In this document: positions 24,031 to 35,306 of the stretch, piece by piece | Numbering within the stretch: position 1 is the stretch's first letter | How the letters are laid out: the number at the start of each line of letters is the position of its first letter | Assembly: GCA_023014485.1 (NCBI GenBank) | Contig: JAJOZX010005519.1 | Coordinates: 167,001 to 231,000, forward strand | DNA: 64,000 nucleotides | DNA from: Bathynomus jamesi | Lineage: Eukaryota; Arthropoda; Malacostraca; Isopoda; Cirolanidae | Reading direction: 5' to 3' | The notes under the pieces: generated by a model | The model's input: only the letters and a program-made list of their open reading frames with translations | The model's database searches: none | Told to the model about the DNA's origin: nothing | Program-made: the position numbers and the translations under genes

Positions 24031-26002
24031 AATATACAGACTCCATCGACCTATTTCATATCTTACAGACTGCAGCCTTCCCTCACGAGCCACCACTGTC
24101 TGAATGCTTCTTCTATTTCATATGCAAGTTTTATATCCATGTTTCTGTGTTTCTATTTTCAGGAGTTAACAAGAAGAATAAACACATTGTTGTATACCCT
24201 GACATTCCTTCTGCTATGAGACCTGTACCTCATGGTCCTGGAATTCCAATACCCGACCCACCTCAAACCCTGGACTTCGATGATTCTGATGATGAATCAA
24301 TGACCAATGCCAATGACCAGTCCCAGTCGTATATACCTACAAATACTGCTTCAAATGAGCCGAGGCCTCTCAACCAGGCCAAACTTAATGATCTTACCAG
24401 GGATTTAGGACTTTCCAAATTAGCTGCCGAGATCTTCGGCTCACGACTTCACGAGGACAACTTGCTGGCTCCGGGAACAACATTCTCCTGGTATAGGAAA
24501 CGAGAGGAAGAATTCTGCAAGTTTTTTGCAGTGCACAAAAATACCTCTTCCTTAGTGTACTGCTGCTGCAATATTGAGGGGCTAATCGAATCCTTGGGCC
24601 TGCCATATAACGCATCAGAATGGAGGCTATTTATAGACTTGTCTAAATGAAGTTTGAAAGCAGTACTTCTCAACATTGGGAATAGGGTTGCATCAGTCCC
24701 TGTAGCACATTCCGTACAACTTACTGAGAGCTACGATAACATGAAAATTTTACTGGATGCTCTCGTATACGACCAACATAACTGGAGGATCTGTGGAGAT
24801 TTGAAGGTAATACTAATATCATAAGTAAACTATTGCTATTGACTATGTTGTTTTTCCAAAGGTTATTTGAGAGCGTATAAGAACACTTAACTTCCCCACA
24901 GAAGTGATACAGTCCAATGCATAGATTTTTTTATCTGATAGAACAAATTCTCTAAATTCTTTAAATATTTTCATTTTTTTTCAGATTGTGGCATTTGTAT
25001 TGGGAATGCAAAGGGGATACATGAAATACCCATGTTTTCTCTGCAAATGGGATAGCCGAGCGGATGAGAAGCACTATGCACAGTGTGAATGGGCATCCAG
25101 AGAGAATTTTGAACCTGGGTCGCATAATGTCATTTCAGTGCCCCTTGTACCACCAACAAAAATTTTGCTCCCACAACTTCATATTAAGCTGGGCTTGATG
25201 AAAAATTTCATCAAATCAATGAATAAGGAGGGTTCAGCATTCCGATATCTCGAGAGTAAATTTCCTCATATATCTGATGCTAAACTAAATGCTGGGGTTT
25301 TTGATGGTCCTCAAATTCGAACTTTGATCAAGGATACTCAGTTCGAAAACGCAATGACTCCAACTGAGAAGAATGCCTGGCAGGCATTCAATTCAGTTGT
25401 CACTGATTTTCTTGGCAAGCGTAGAAGTCCAGAATATGAGTCCGTTGTCGAAAACTTGATAGAAGCTTTCAAAGCTCATGGGTCGCGCATGTCCATAAAA
25501 ATGCACTTTTTGTGGTCCCACTTGGACTATTTTCCTGAAAATTATGGGGATTATAGTGAGGAACAGGGTGAACAATTTCACCAAGATATCAAAATAATGG
25601 AAGAGAGGTACCAGGGAAACTGGGATATCAATATGCTGGTGGACTATTACTGGTGTTTGAAGCGAGACATGCCCGAAGAAAAACAGATAGAAAGCCAAAA
25701 AAACTTCATTCCTTCCTCAAACTTTTTTCCATATTCATTGTATGAATAAAAGTATTTATTCACACAATGTTTTCATTTTTCACGAGTGTTCTTATAATAT
25801 TACTCGTATCTACAGTGTTTAAGCTAAAAAAATCAATAAATTTGGGGATAAAATTGGACTTATAATAAATGGCCAATAGAGAAAAAACCTGACCTGATTG
25901 AGGAAAACCAATGTCATTTTCGAATTCAGCATGGTCGAATTATATAATATGAGTTGAGAAAACCCTCACAGCAGACAAAAAAATTTCATATGCATACCAG
26001 TA

Positions 26003-26096
26003 TTATTCACTAGTCAAACCATCTCATCCAGTGTGTATGTAGTTATATTATTATCATTAGCCAATCAGTGGCTGCCCTATTGCCATGTGACACCCC
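26003..26096 (+). repeat. direct repeat, downstream copy
   Basis: Second copy of the 95-base repeat at 22691-22790, same orientation; followed within 50 bases by a possible start codon at 26146. Confidence 0.6.
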
Positions 26097-26145
26097 CCCC
26101 CATGCATGTCTGACACTGAAATTTGAATTCAACAACTGCTTCAGA

Positions 26146-26328
26146 ATGGCTGAGAGTAGTGCGAGCTCTAAGTCCAAGTGGGACGTTATTAAACAAGTTT
26201 TGAAGGATGATAGTGCTGCTGTCACTATATTTCAAGCTCATGGCATGCTCATGGCATGCTCAAGACCTCTCTTAAATGTCCTCAGTGTGGTAATGAACTT
26301 AATTACCATGAAGCCTCCCATAATTAAT
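26146..26328 (+). CDS. possible first exon, unknown protein
   Basis: ATG at 26146 opens a 61-codon stretch (MAESSASSKSKWDVIKQVL and onward) that ends at a good donor, AAT|GTAAGT. It sits just downstream of the duplicated promoter-like repeat. No partner exon or family was recognised, so this is a weak call. Confidence 0.3.
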
Positions 26329-26356
26329 GTAAGTGCACTGATATTATTTCCAACTA

Positions 26357-26779
26357 CAGTAAACCCTCGATAAGTCAGACTTTAATGAGTCGGAATTTGG
26401 GATGAGTCTGACTCGGTCCTCTGTCAAGTGCTATTATTCTTTTGTTTATTTTACTGAGAGAAGTGTTTTATGTCCTATGTCAAGTGCCATTATTATTTTG
26501 TTTCTTTTACTAAGTGAAGTGTTTTTTTAATACTGTATTGTACAAAAAGGTAAACAATAAAATTTTTTGTTTCACACTCAAAATAATTCCAGCAACGGTA
26601 ACTGACAAAAAGTTTGATTGTTTTTTAATGTTTATTTTGAACATTGTATTAGACTCTCACTAATCAAACTTAAAAGGTTAGAAAGTATTTATGCCTCTTT
26701 AGTGGTAAATAGGGGGGTAATTCACGATGAGTCAGACTGGCTAGAGCCCTATATAGTCCAACTTATTGAGGGTTTACTG
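26357..26779. mobile_element. pogo/Tigger-like MITE
   Basis: Ends CAGTAAACCCTCGATAAGTC and the inverse of CAGTAAACCCTCAATAAGTT are bounded by TA at 26355-26356 and 26780-26781. CAGTAAACCCTC-type ends with TA duplication are characteristic of the pogo branch of Tc1/mariner. No coding sequence. Confidence 0.82.
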
Positions 26780-26931
26780 TACTTACCTCTCTAGGTCCCA
26801 AATTCATAGTGGGTTACCCATGCCTGGTTAGGTCAACCATATGCCCTTGACAATTGGTTAGATTAAGTTGTTATTTTTGTTATTTTTAACTGTACGTTCC
26901 TGACAATTGGTTAGGTTAGGTTAGATTACCA

Positions 26932-27417
26932 TATTTTTCGGTGTATAAGACGCACCCTTATTTTCAAGGCCTTTTTTCAGGAAAAAAAATTATGAACAAC
27001 TACCTAGTTGTCAGAAAATGTCTAATTTTCTATTAGCGAGGCTGACTTTTGTTAAAGCCCTCCATCCAAAGTATGGTGATACATTTTCTTTCACCCATAC
27101 TCATTATAAGAAAATAGTATTAAGTATACAGGAGACTATACTATATGTTATGAAACATAAAAGTAAATCATTATGCAATACATACTGTTTTTCTTGTTAT
27201 CAGTGGGTTGGGAAGAGTAGAAACTTAGTGTAAAATTGGCCAAACCAATACACAGTCAGGAGGGATTAAGAGATGATGAATTTTTGTAAACATCCATCAG
27301 TTCTTCTAACCCATATAAAGGTAATATTATGACTTTGGTGTATAGGATGCAGGGTGATTTTGAGACCTTTTTTTGGGGTAAAAAAAGTGCATCTCATACA
27401 CCAAAAAATACGGTACT
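26932..27417. mobile_element. MITE with ATTTTTCGGTGTATAAG-type ends
   Basis: Left end CATATTTTTCGGTGTATAAG with GACGCACC, right end GGTGCATCTCATACACC leading to AAAAAATACGG form imperfect inverted repeats. Similar termini occur in MITEs of many animals. The interior has no supported gene; open frames such as 27018-27233 are not convincing. Confidence 0.65.
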
Positions 27418-27469
27418 TTTGCTGTGAATATTACTAACAAAAATAGGTTTTTATGGTGTATTTCATGTG

Positions 27470-27696
27470 GTAAAGATTTGTTTTAACTGCCCCCTTGTTT
27501 TTGACATGAAAACATATTCTTCTGGTGTGTTTCCATTTTCCAGTAAAAATAGTCATTTTTGGAGAATATGTCAAATCATCATTTCCTCAAAAATGGGGAT
27601 TTTCCCAAGGAAATGAAGGTCAGATTTGAACAAAATACACCAGAAAAATATGTTTTTGTGTCAAAAACGAGGGGGCAGTTAAAACGAATCTTTACC
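27470..27696. repeat. palindromic MITE-like repeat
   Basis: GTAAAGATTTGTTTTAACTG at the left is matched by the inverse of CAGTTAAAACGAATCTTTAC at the right; the arms are about 90 bp each around a short centre. Reading frames crossing it are incidental. Confidence 0.7.
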
Positions 27697-27813
27697 ATTA
27701 TTTCTTATGTTGTGCTGGTATATAGTCTGGTCAAATTCAGAAAATGTAAATTTGTTCCTGTTTATGTCATTATCATGATTGTTAATATTTATTTGCCTGC
27801 TTAGACCTAGTTT

Positions 27814-28102
27814 GGTGCTCTTCCAATATGTGCTCTACCGCGAAACTGTGATCTACCATATTCCAATACGTGCTCTACCGTGAAACTAGCCTTATAAGGC
27901 TAACTAACAAAAATATCATGACTTAACCTAACCAATCATTAGGTCAACTATACGCCCTTGACGATTGGTTAGGTTGTCGTGATATTTTTGTTAGTTAGCC
28001 TTATAAGGCTAACTAACGTACCTGCTGCGAATCTGAATAATCTAAGGTAGATCACGTATTGGAATGTAAATTTTAAGGTAGAGCACATATTGGAAGAGCA
28101 CC
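27814..28102. mobile_element. MITE with 8-bp duplication and AACCTAACC palindrome core
   Basis: Ends GGTGCTCTTCCAATATG and inverse; flanks CCTAGTTT (27806-27813) and CCTAGTTC (28103-28110) are an 8-bp duplication with one mismatch. The centre (27889-28017) is a palindrome with GCCTTATAAGGC ends and the core GCCCTTGACGATTGGTTAGG. A relative with a perfect 8-bp duplication lies at 42263-42475. Confidence 0.75.
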
Positions 28103-28195
28103 CCTAGTTCAGTCTGAATATTATTGTTGTAGTGTGAGCATGTGATAATGCAGTGCTGTGATCTATCTACTTGTGAGTTGCCCCCTGTCAATTGA

Positions 28196-28330
28196 ATGCC
28201 AGGTTAGGGCAACTCAATACCCTTGATGATTGGTTAGGTTAAGTTATGACATTTTCATTAGTTTAAATGAAAATATCATGACTTAACCTAACCAATCATC
28301 AAGTGTACAGTTGACCTAACCAGCCATTCA
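28196..28330. repeat. AACCTAACC palindrome family member
   Basis: Contains CCCTTGATGATTGGTTAGG and, inverted, CTTAACCTAACCAATCATCA. Same core as 26810-26930, 27889-28017, 31665-31805 and 42263-42475. Confidence 0.65.
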
Positions 28331-28641
28331 ACTGACCAGGGACCACAATTTGTTTGTTTTACTGGATAATATTCAGGAAAGGACCCAGTCACATCCAGTT
28401 ACAACAATAACATATCCTGAATCCTCATTAAAAATTACCCAGGAAAACTATCATCTCATGTTGTGCAGATTGATTTAATATTAATTTCATAATAAGGCTA
28501 GCATTTATATTTGGGGAAGTCTTGTTTAAGTTTATTTTGGCTACTTTTGCAGTGCTTCATTTGGTTTCTGGCTACTGTTTCTTTGAATCTTTCATTCAGT
28601 TTCATTCGTTCATTCCAAAATAAGGTATGTAAATGAGTAAT

Positions 28642-28892
28642 AGGCTAGCTAAGGTCAGGCTAGCTAAGGTCAGGCTAGCTAAGGTCAGGCTAGCTAAGGT
28701 CAGGCTAGCTAAGGTCAGGCTAGCTAAGGTCAGGCTAGCTAAGGTCAGGCTAGCTAAGGTCAGGCTAGCTAAGGTCAGGCTAGCTAAGGTCAGGCTAGCT
28801 AAGGTCAGGCTAGCTAAGGTCAGGCTAGCTAAGGTCAGGCTAGCTAAGGTCAGGCTAGCTAAGGTCAGGCTAGCTAAGGTCAGGCTAGCTAA
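28642..28892 (+). repeat. 15-bp tandem repeat, about 17 copies
   Basis: Perfect array of AGGCTAGCTAAGGTC. Because 15 is a multiple of three, it is open in both directions (RLAKV plus, LTLAS minus) and makes spurious frames. The absence of differences between units means very recent expansion or a sequencing collapse of uncertain copy number. Confidence 0.97.
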
Positions 28893-28918
28893 GGTTTTAT
28901 AACAACCACCACAATACA

Positions 28919-29083
28919 CTTTTCTGGTTGTATTTGATATGCTTTATTCAAATCTGACTTTCATTTTTTGAGCAAATGAACACAACTTATGAAAACTTGG
29001 TTGTTTCAAAACTTTGTTTTGGTTCATTTGCACAAAAAATGAAGGACAGATTTGAACAAAGCACATCAAATACTACCAGAAAA
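28919..29083. repeat. palindromic MITE-like repeat
   Basis: Arms TTTTCTGGTTGTATTTGATA and the imperfect inverse of TATCAAATACTACCAGAAAA-like sequence enclose about 165 bases. Frames within are incidental. Confidence 0.7.
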
Positions 29084-29821
29084 TTGTATCGTGGTGTTCG
29101 AACTATGCCAGGTCCTTTGCCAAATAATTACCATTTTATTTTGTCAATATTGCAATCTTAGCTTTAAACGATAATGGCTGGTCATCCTGCTACACCTACT
29201 ATTACAGTGCACATAAACAAAATCCACGATTTATTCTACAGAAATATCATGTTTAAAAACTTGTTAGACTTGCATTTTATACTTTGCATGTTTTAAATAA
29301 ATATAACCACGCCACTGTCCTGAATAATAACTTAACCACGAATTCTATACTTAGACCAGGTTCTCACTATTATTTACTATTACACCTTTTTGACCCCACA
29401 TTTTCCCTCATCTTCATAGCCCTGCTCACTACTGAAGGCTAATATGGTCACAAAAGTAATGAATGTAATGAATAAGGAGATATGTCATAGTGCAGGCAAA
29501 GTGTTCATTTGTGACAAAAATAAGCATGATAGCTATTTGGATTTATTTTACCTTAATTAGCTAGAAACAGTTTTCTTTGGGTGCTTTGGTGTGTTGAAGT
29601 AAAGAACGTTATTGGTGAATTTGTAGTTTCGACCAACCACAATTTTTTTTAGGAAAAATACATCATTCAAGAGCTCTTCAAATTCTGAACAACTTTTTTA
29701 TTTACCATTTTGCTCGCAAATGAATAACAGTTGAATAAATTAACAGAACCGTTTTAGCTAATCAGCTTCATCCTAGATCGCACCACACACACAGCACTTT
29801 CATACGAAATCAGCTTGAAAA

Positions 29822-30100
29822 ATGATTAATCACTCTGAGCACTTTGTTGAGCCAAATAACACCAACATCCACACACAGAACATCGAGCAGCTGTGGCTGG
29901 ACCTTAAACAGTGGACCAAGCAGCCAGGGTTGAGGAGCGAGTACTTCAAACAGTACTTTTCTCAGTATTTATTCCTCCATACTTTCAAGGAACAGCTGCA
30001 TCACCATTTCTTCATCAAGGCCACTCGATTATACCACAGGTCTACAGTCAGACAAGAGGTGACCAGCTGGCCTTCCCACCATCCCACTCCTGCAGGATGA
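29822..30100 (+). pseudogene. C-terminal fragment of a Merlin/ISXO2-like transposase
   Basis: Reads INHSEHFVEPNNTNIHTQNI, EQLWLDLKQWTKQPGLRSEY, FKQYFSQYLFLHTF. The NHSxxFV...HTQNIE...W pattern is the end of the DDE domain in ISXO2-like transposases used by Merlin elements. The catalytic aspartates upstream are missing, so only the last part survives. Confidence 0.65.
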
Positions 30101-30153
30101 CGACTCTGACCATCAATCAGACAATGAGGATGCACCACACAGTCATCCAGGAG

Positions 30154-31559
30154 CAGGGTTGGCAAAAAACCCACTTTTTTAAAAAAGCCTACCCCAGGTA
30201 GGTTTTTTCACCTAAACCAAAAACCCCCAGGTAAAATTGGGTTTTTTCATATGTCCATTTTTTTGTCATCTGCTGGCTTTAATATCATATATGGTAGTTC
30301 ATATTAGACCTACCTATTCTTATTTTTATAATAATACTGTACTGTACCGTACACTATTAATATAACATTTGTCTTGTTTTTAGCAAAAAGGTTGCCTTCC
30401 AGGCAATTAAGCATAAAAAGTTATTTTCTTCTCAGATTGAGCTTCACAACAAAATTTGGAAAACATGGACCAATTTGAACTAAATTTGGTGTGGTAAATT
30501 ATCCTATTTGTTAGGCTATACTTCCTATGGAAGACAGGCCCCTGTGTCTTCTGCTGGAAGTAATGAATTACAGCTCCCAAAGGGAACTTAATTCAGCTAG
30601 TTATATCTATTTAATTCATATTACTGAATATTTTTTCTTTTATTTCACAGTTAAATAAAACAAACTGGCAACAGCATATTTATCTTTACTGCTAGCCTAC
30701 AGAATTAGTCTGTTTGAAGTTATAACTGCATTAAATAATGCCAAAGACCTTTGGATCAGGAAGAAAATCAGGGCATGAATGGAGTGAAGTCAATATTATT
30801 GATGGGACTAGTAAAGTTAGATGCAAACATTGCAATAATGAAATAAGTAATAAAATAGAGCGAATAAAAATGCATTTAATGAAATGTTTGAAACACATGG
30901 AATCAAGAAACAAGACTGACAATACTGCCAGTACATCATCTTCATACTGCCATGACATAGACCTCTCAGATGATCCAGACTCATCCTCACCACCACTGAC
31001 ACAATTACAGATGAAAAAAAGAAAAATTAAAAAGAAAGTAAGCGATTTTGGCATGACAACAACTTTGCAGAAAAATGTCTGATAACAAAATAGCCAAATT
31101 CTTTTATTCAAATAATATTCCATTTCTATGTGCAGAGTCTAAGTATTTTATTGAAATGAGAGACTCTAAGACCAGGCTACACTCCACCTTCCCGTCAAAA
31201 TTTGTCTGGTCCACTTTTAAATACAATCCATGAAGTAGAAAAATCCTTGAAGATGCAGTTGACTGAAGAATCAGGATGTATAACACCCTGATTGGCTGAT
31301 GTCTACACTCTATAACCTGCTACCTCACCCAAAGAGTTATACCTGTAGGTCTATTTGTTGACTCATGTTTGCTTGCTTTGCATGTAAAATCATTATAGGC
31401 GCCTATATGACAATTTTTAAAAATAATTGCATATACACTTCTTAAGTTTCATGAAAAAACCCACAAGTAGGTAAAATAATAGGTTTTTTCAAGTGTTTTT
31501 AAAAAAAAAAAAAAAAACTGGTGGGTTTTTTCGGGCTGGACCCACTAGTGCCAACCCTG
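30154..31559 (+). mobile_element. hAT element with BED-finger gene, truncated
   Basis: Ends CAGGGTTGGC / GCCAACCCTG with the 8-bp duplication TCCAGGAG at 30146-30153 and 31560-31567. A plus-strand BED-type protein start is present, but no hAT dimerisation domain remains, so it is an internally deleted copy. Confidence 0.88.
30738..31082 (+). pseudogene. BED zinc finger, N-terminal part of a hAT transposase
   Basis: ATG at 30738 opens 114 codons: SGHEWSEV, VRCKHCNNEIS and MHLMKCLKH fit the BED finger (Cys-X2-Cys then His...Cys/His). BED fingers bind the transposon ends. A Ser/Asp-rich linker and KKRKIKKK (possible nuclear localisation signal) follow, then TGA. Downstream sequence looks like decayed transposase in other frames; the catalytic and dimerisation parts are absent. 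Confidence 0.7.
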
Positions 31560-31664
31560 TCCAGGAGCCTTGGAACCTTCAACGAAACCACAACCATCAA
31601 CATCTCACCAATAAGGTAATGTGATAAGGTAAGTTGATCTATCTACTTCTGAGTTGCCCCCAGT

Positions 31665-31805
31665 TAATTGAATGTCAGGTTAGGGCAAATGAATGCCCAG
31701 TTAGGTCAAATAAATGCCCAGTTAGGTAATTGAATGCCAGGTTGGGTCAACTGTATGCCCTTGACAATTGGTTAGGTTAAGTCAACATTTTCCTTAGTTT
31801 AATAA
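31665..31805. repeat. AACCTAACC palindrome family member, decayed
   Basis: Carries GTCAACTGTATGCCCTTGAC and ATTGGTTAGGTTAAGT plus several AGTTAGGT words; ends not resolved. Confidence 0.5.
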
Positions 31806-32420
31806 AAATATCAGATAAACTTCAAATAGCTGTAACTTTTTCAATATTCATTTGCGACAAATTTGCACTGAAGAAAGGTGTCTTAGAATTGTCAAAACTA
31901 CCTATTGTAAAGACAAAATTCCTAAGATTCCATGGTTGTACGAAACTGCAAATTTACACTCATTTCTGTTGCAAATTACTCATTTCTGCGGTCCCCCACC
32001 CAAAAAACTTGATTTCCCATGGGTCCCCTTGTTCAACGGTCATTCATTTGTGAGCAAAATGGTAATTGAAAAAGTTGTTCAGAATTTGAAGAGCTCTGAA
32101 ATGACTTATTTCTCATAAAAAAATTCTGTGGTTGGTTGAAGCTACAAATTGACTGTTATTTTCTGAAATTCGGGTGATAACATATGAAGATTTACCCTGT
32201 TCTTTAAAAGTTTTATGGTCTAAGTTGGGCTATCTCTGGAATGAGCTAATGAACCCAAAAATCTGGGCTTACATTGAATGGACCCCTGGTTCTTCCCAAG
32301 TACTAAATTAGATTAAGCTTAAAACTCAGGAATAGAGCTATTTATACTTTAATAATCCCAATACAGTAAAATCTAGAGAATTAATATAACCCTTAAATAA
32401 TTTGTAAAAACTTGGGTAAT

Positions 32421-32742
32421 GGTTCAGAATAGGGGGCACCATCTCAATTTTTGCGTTTTTTCCACCAAAACATGCTAAAACCATTGGTTTCCTGTTGTTT
32501 AGGATGAATGTGATCATCGCCATTACAGTAAATTATTGCTTGAAGTGATTTCACCCCCCCCAACCCCTCCTACAATCTGGGGGGGAGGGGGGACCACCGT
32601 GGGAACCGGGGGTTTTGGGTGGGGGAACACAGCACAAGCAATAATTTACTGTAATAGCGATGGTCAGATTTATTCTAAACAGGAAACCAATGGTTTTAGC
32701 ATGTTTTGGTGGAAAAAAAACCCTTATACCCTGAACCCTATA
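32421..32742. repeat. palindromic MITE-like repeat with G-rich centre
   Basis: GGTTCAGAATAGGGGGCACC, CCACCAAAACATGC and ATTACAGTAAATTATTGCTT on the left recur inverted on the right (to 32742). The centre has a run of C followed by a G-rich stretch (32561-32625), able in principle to form a hairpin or G-rich structure. Confidence 0.7.
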
Positions 32743-32759
32743 CTGATCAATTTGTGATG

Positions 32760-33741
32760 CGGGATCTTTACGGGGGCTCCGCCCCCGTACTCCCGAGACC
32801 TAAATTATACAAATGATAATGTAATAACATGTTAAGTTATGCACTTTTTTAGTCTTCATCTTGGGCACATGACCAATCAAGTTCTCAACATGGCCGCGAG
32901 CTCTACTAGCGTCACCACACATCAATCACCGAAGCCATTTTCAAACTGAAGTCAATGAACGATAGTATGTTTACCAACTCAAAATTTCCTACATTCATAG
33001 CACTGAAGTAGCTATATATATTTTTTCATAATTTTCTAACTTCGTTTTTTTGGACTATGCGACACATGCAATCAACGTATTTTAATGAGAGAAACAACTT
33101 TGTCTCTATAGTATTTTTCAAAATTTTCATTAATTAAGTGGCGCCCGTATTCTAAACCATAGCCAAAACTAGTATAACAAACAAAATTTTCTCATTTCTA
33201 CTTTTCATTCTTTTAACTAATTACTATAGTAATACCATTATTAGGCCTACATATTATTTTCCACCACTTTCTCTCTTTTCTATACGGTTCCAAGTCACTT
33301 CATGCAATTGCTAAAGCCCAACTTAGGGGTAACGCGGCACGGTTTTAAACTCAACTTTCCTGTCTTCCACTCTCTAATTCAAACTTCATTTCACCAATTA
33401 AACTCTCTTTGTCGCCTCCATCCCACAAAATGCAACTTAAGTCCCACTCCGTTATACAATTTTAAATCTTACACTACGGAGGAAGAGGTAAAACAACAAA
33501 AAAATTTATTAATCATTATTTCTTAACTTCACTAACTTCGCTGACACAATCAAGCTCATAGACTGGAAACAGTAAAAGTAACTTAGTAAGTCACGTAATG
33601 GTTGGTTAGCTGATCGCTTAAAGCCTTAAACCACAGTGTACGTATATATATATATACAGTCTTCCACTTCCTGCATTTTCAACCTGAGCAAAAATCTCTT
33701 TGAGTCAGCTCCATTGCTAAGTTACTCTTAACCCTGTTCCC

Positions 33742-33748
<7 letters not shown>
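32760..33748. other. no recognised feature
   Basis: Nearly 1 kb without a supported gene. A frame at 33302-33526 has no recognisable domain. GC-rich GGGGGCTCCGCCCCC near 32774 is a perfect short palindrome. Confidence 0.35.

Positions 33749-33784
<36 letters not shown>
33749..33784. repeat. TA microsatellite
   Basis: Uninterrupted TA dinucleotides next to the end of the Penelope-like element, a common insertion context for it in this window. Confidence 0.9.
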
Positions 33785-33788
<4 letters not shown>

Positions 33789-33831
33789 TAAAACCACGAA
33801 GGAAAGGAAACACAGAATGGTGCTCAAGCGC

Positions 33832-33853
33832 TTTCGTCTAATGACATCCTCAG
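33832..33853 (-). ncRNA. hammerhead-like ribozyme core (Penelope end)
   Basis: Minus strand has CTGAGGA, then hairpin GTC-ATTA-GAC, then GAAA, the CUGANGA / stem II / GAAA arrangement of the hammerhead core. Penelope-like elements are known to carry such motifs. Stem III downstream (GCGCTTGAGC) is not obviously canonical, so activity is uncertain. Confidence 0.6.
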
Positions 33854-34225
33854 GAACACTGAAGTACATAAAGAGTTACAGCCTATATATAGGTATATAT
33901 ATATATATATACAATAAACGGAAAAATAAAAATAAAAATTAAAAAAATTAAAGGATTGTGGGAGGAGCATACAAATTTGTAAGGAAAAACTATTGATTTT
34001 TAGCACAAGATCAAATTAATTGTTTCCAACCAATGTTATAAAAAAAAAAAAAAAATACCGATTTTTAGCACAAGATCAAATGAATTGTTTCCAACCAATG
34101 TTATAAACAAATACAAATTTATACTGGAAATCTGCCCGGGTTTTAGCACTCTACCCTTCTTGTTTAAGGTTCGATGTATATAAAAATAAATTGAAAAATA
34201 AAAGTTATTAGAGTAGCATACAAGT

Positions 34226-35005
34226 TTACCAAAGATTTAGCGTTCTACCCTTCTTATCTAAATCTGTTCTGAAGGAATTCAAAACAACAGGATCGAGTTG
34301 AAAAAGACCTTTGCTTATGTTGAAGTTATTTGTAAGTTGGATAATGACAGACTCAAGAATATTTCTATTAACAATGTTGCTAGAGTGAAATAAAACTGAA
34401 GCATTATTCCAATCAATACAATGGGATAACTTTGACAAATGGAAAAAGGGCACTGGACGACTGTCCTGTTCTAACGGAATATTGATGCTGTTTTATACGT
34501 GTGTGCAAATCCTTTCCCGTCTGACCTATGTAAAAGGAATCACATTGTTTACAACCAATTTTACAGATAATGCCTGAATTATTGCTAGGGCTATTTTTTA
34601 TTATGATATTTTTCACAATATTGTTATATGAAAATACTACATTAATATCCAAAAGTTTAAATACATTAGCAATGCCTAAAAAGCCCGAGAAAAATGGAAG
34701 TGCTAAAATATTTTTTGACAAAGTACGAGTGTTATTATTGACACGATAGAAAGTTCGTTTTGCCTTATTGAGACAAGATTCCATAAACGCAGATGGATAA
34801 CACAGATCACTTCTAATACCGTTGATTTTTTCTAATTCGGCATCGATGTATTCCGGACTGGCGATCCTAAGGGCGCGGAGAAACATTGAAGAAAAAACGG
34901 CCTTAGTGGGGATGTCATGTTCCGAGTAAAAGTGTACGTAGGACAAATTGTTTGTTTTTTTCCGATAGATACTAAACTTAAAACCTGAGCTTTCCCTATG
35001 TACAC
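34226..35005 (-). pseudogene. Penelope GIY-YIG endonuclease part
   Basis: Minus frame 35018-34413 reads VHRESSGFKFSIYRKKTN, SPEYIDAELEKI, YPSAFMESCLNKAKRTFYRV, then IGCKQCDSFYIGQTGKDLHT with RIKQHQYSVRTGQ: a GIY-YIG nuclease (FYIGQT and the following RIKQH) preceded by a Cys pair. A frameshift near 34455 leads into a second frame (SHCIDWNNASVLFHS) that is the end of the same protein. The upstream end joins the reverse transcriptase once element E is removed. Confidence 0.82.
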
Positions 35006-35273
35006 TAGGCCTGTTCAAAAATCAACTTTTTCTTATTTTCATAGGTTTCTGTACATTTTCCCTTGCTTTTGGACCTGAAAAAGCCGAAAATCACAACTAT
35101 TTTGACCTAGGATGTTGGGAAGCATTGCCGCATGGAGCTTTAAATTTTCTGCCTTGAAATCGGCCAAAGCGCCAATTCCGGGGTCCCTTGAATTATGTTT
35201 TGCACTTTAACTTTTGATCTAAACAAGATAGAGCAACAAATTAGGTATCAAATGAAAGAGCATAAAATTAATA

Positions 35274-35306
<33 letters not shown>

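Larger units (their letters stand above)
23054..25749 (+). pseudogene. three-exon gene of a widespread unclassified zinc-binding/DDE-like family
   Basis: Exon 1 23054-23357 (donor CAAG|GTGGGC) encodes a Cys-rich module: FCYICG, MCCKTCIENLRRWSKG, GIPMIWREGKDHVTDCYFC. Exon 2 24163-24806 (acceptor TATTTTCAG, donor GAAG|GTAATA) gives a proline/acid linker, then LGLSKLAAEIFGSRLHEDNL, FSWYRKREEEF and NWRICGDLK. Exon 3 24985-25749 (acceptor TTTTTCAG) gives GMQRGYMKYPCFLCKWDSR, LPQLHIKLGLMKNFIKSM, DYFPENYGDYSEEQGEQFHQ and RYQGNWDINMLVDYYW. Frames join in phase across both introns. Proteins with these motifs recur in arthropod and cnidarian genomes, probably as transposon proteins. One in-frame TGA at 24648-24650 disables this copy. 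Intron 1 contains a 31-bp minisatellite. Confidence 0.72.
22142..29625 (+). mobile_element. TIR element 'G' with a zinc-binding gene, expanded by MITEs and satellites
   Basis: Sequence at 22165-22295 is the imperfect inverse of 29490-29615: both contain TTCTTTACTTCAACACACCA, TCCAAATA and AAACACTTTGCC in the same order when one is inverted. They would be the TIRs of an element holding the gene at 23054-25749. The inside has been enlarged by a pogo-like MITE, other MITEs and two tandem arrays. Exact ends and target duplication were not resolved. Confidence 0.55.
29612..32160 (+). mobile_element. Merlin-like element 'H', degenerate
   Basis: Inverted repeats of about 115 bp pair 29612-29725 with 32037-32160 (AATTTGTAG, ACCAACCACA, GAGCTCTTCAAATTCTGAAC). 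GTTATT flanks both ends; an 8-bp duplication with two mismatches is possible. It contains an IS1016/ISXO2-like transposase tail (29822-30100), a hAT element (30154-31559) and an AACCTAACC repeat (31665-31805). Confidence 0.6.

Noticed and set aside
24394..25698. Minus-strand frames opposite the zinc-binding gene
   Set aside because: Shadows of the plus-strand exons, which have splice sites and conserved motifs.
26880..26930. Interstitial telomere repeat (TTAGG)
   Set aside because: Only two adjacent units occur, inside a dispersed MITE core; no array.
28602..28919. Long open frames on both strands (RLAKV and LTLAS repeats)
   Set aside because: Direct consequence of a 15-bp tandem repeat without stop codons; no start context or flanking coding sequence.
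31852..32118. 88-residue plus frame
   Set aside because: Lies over the inverted repeat of the Merlin-like element and has no recognisable domain.
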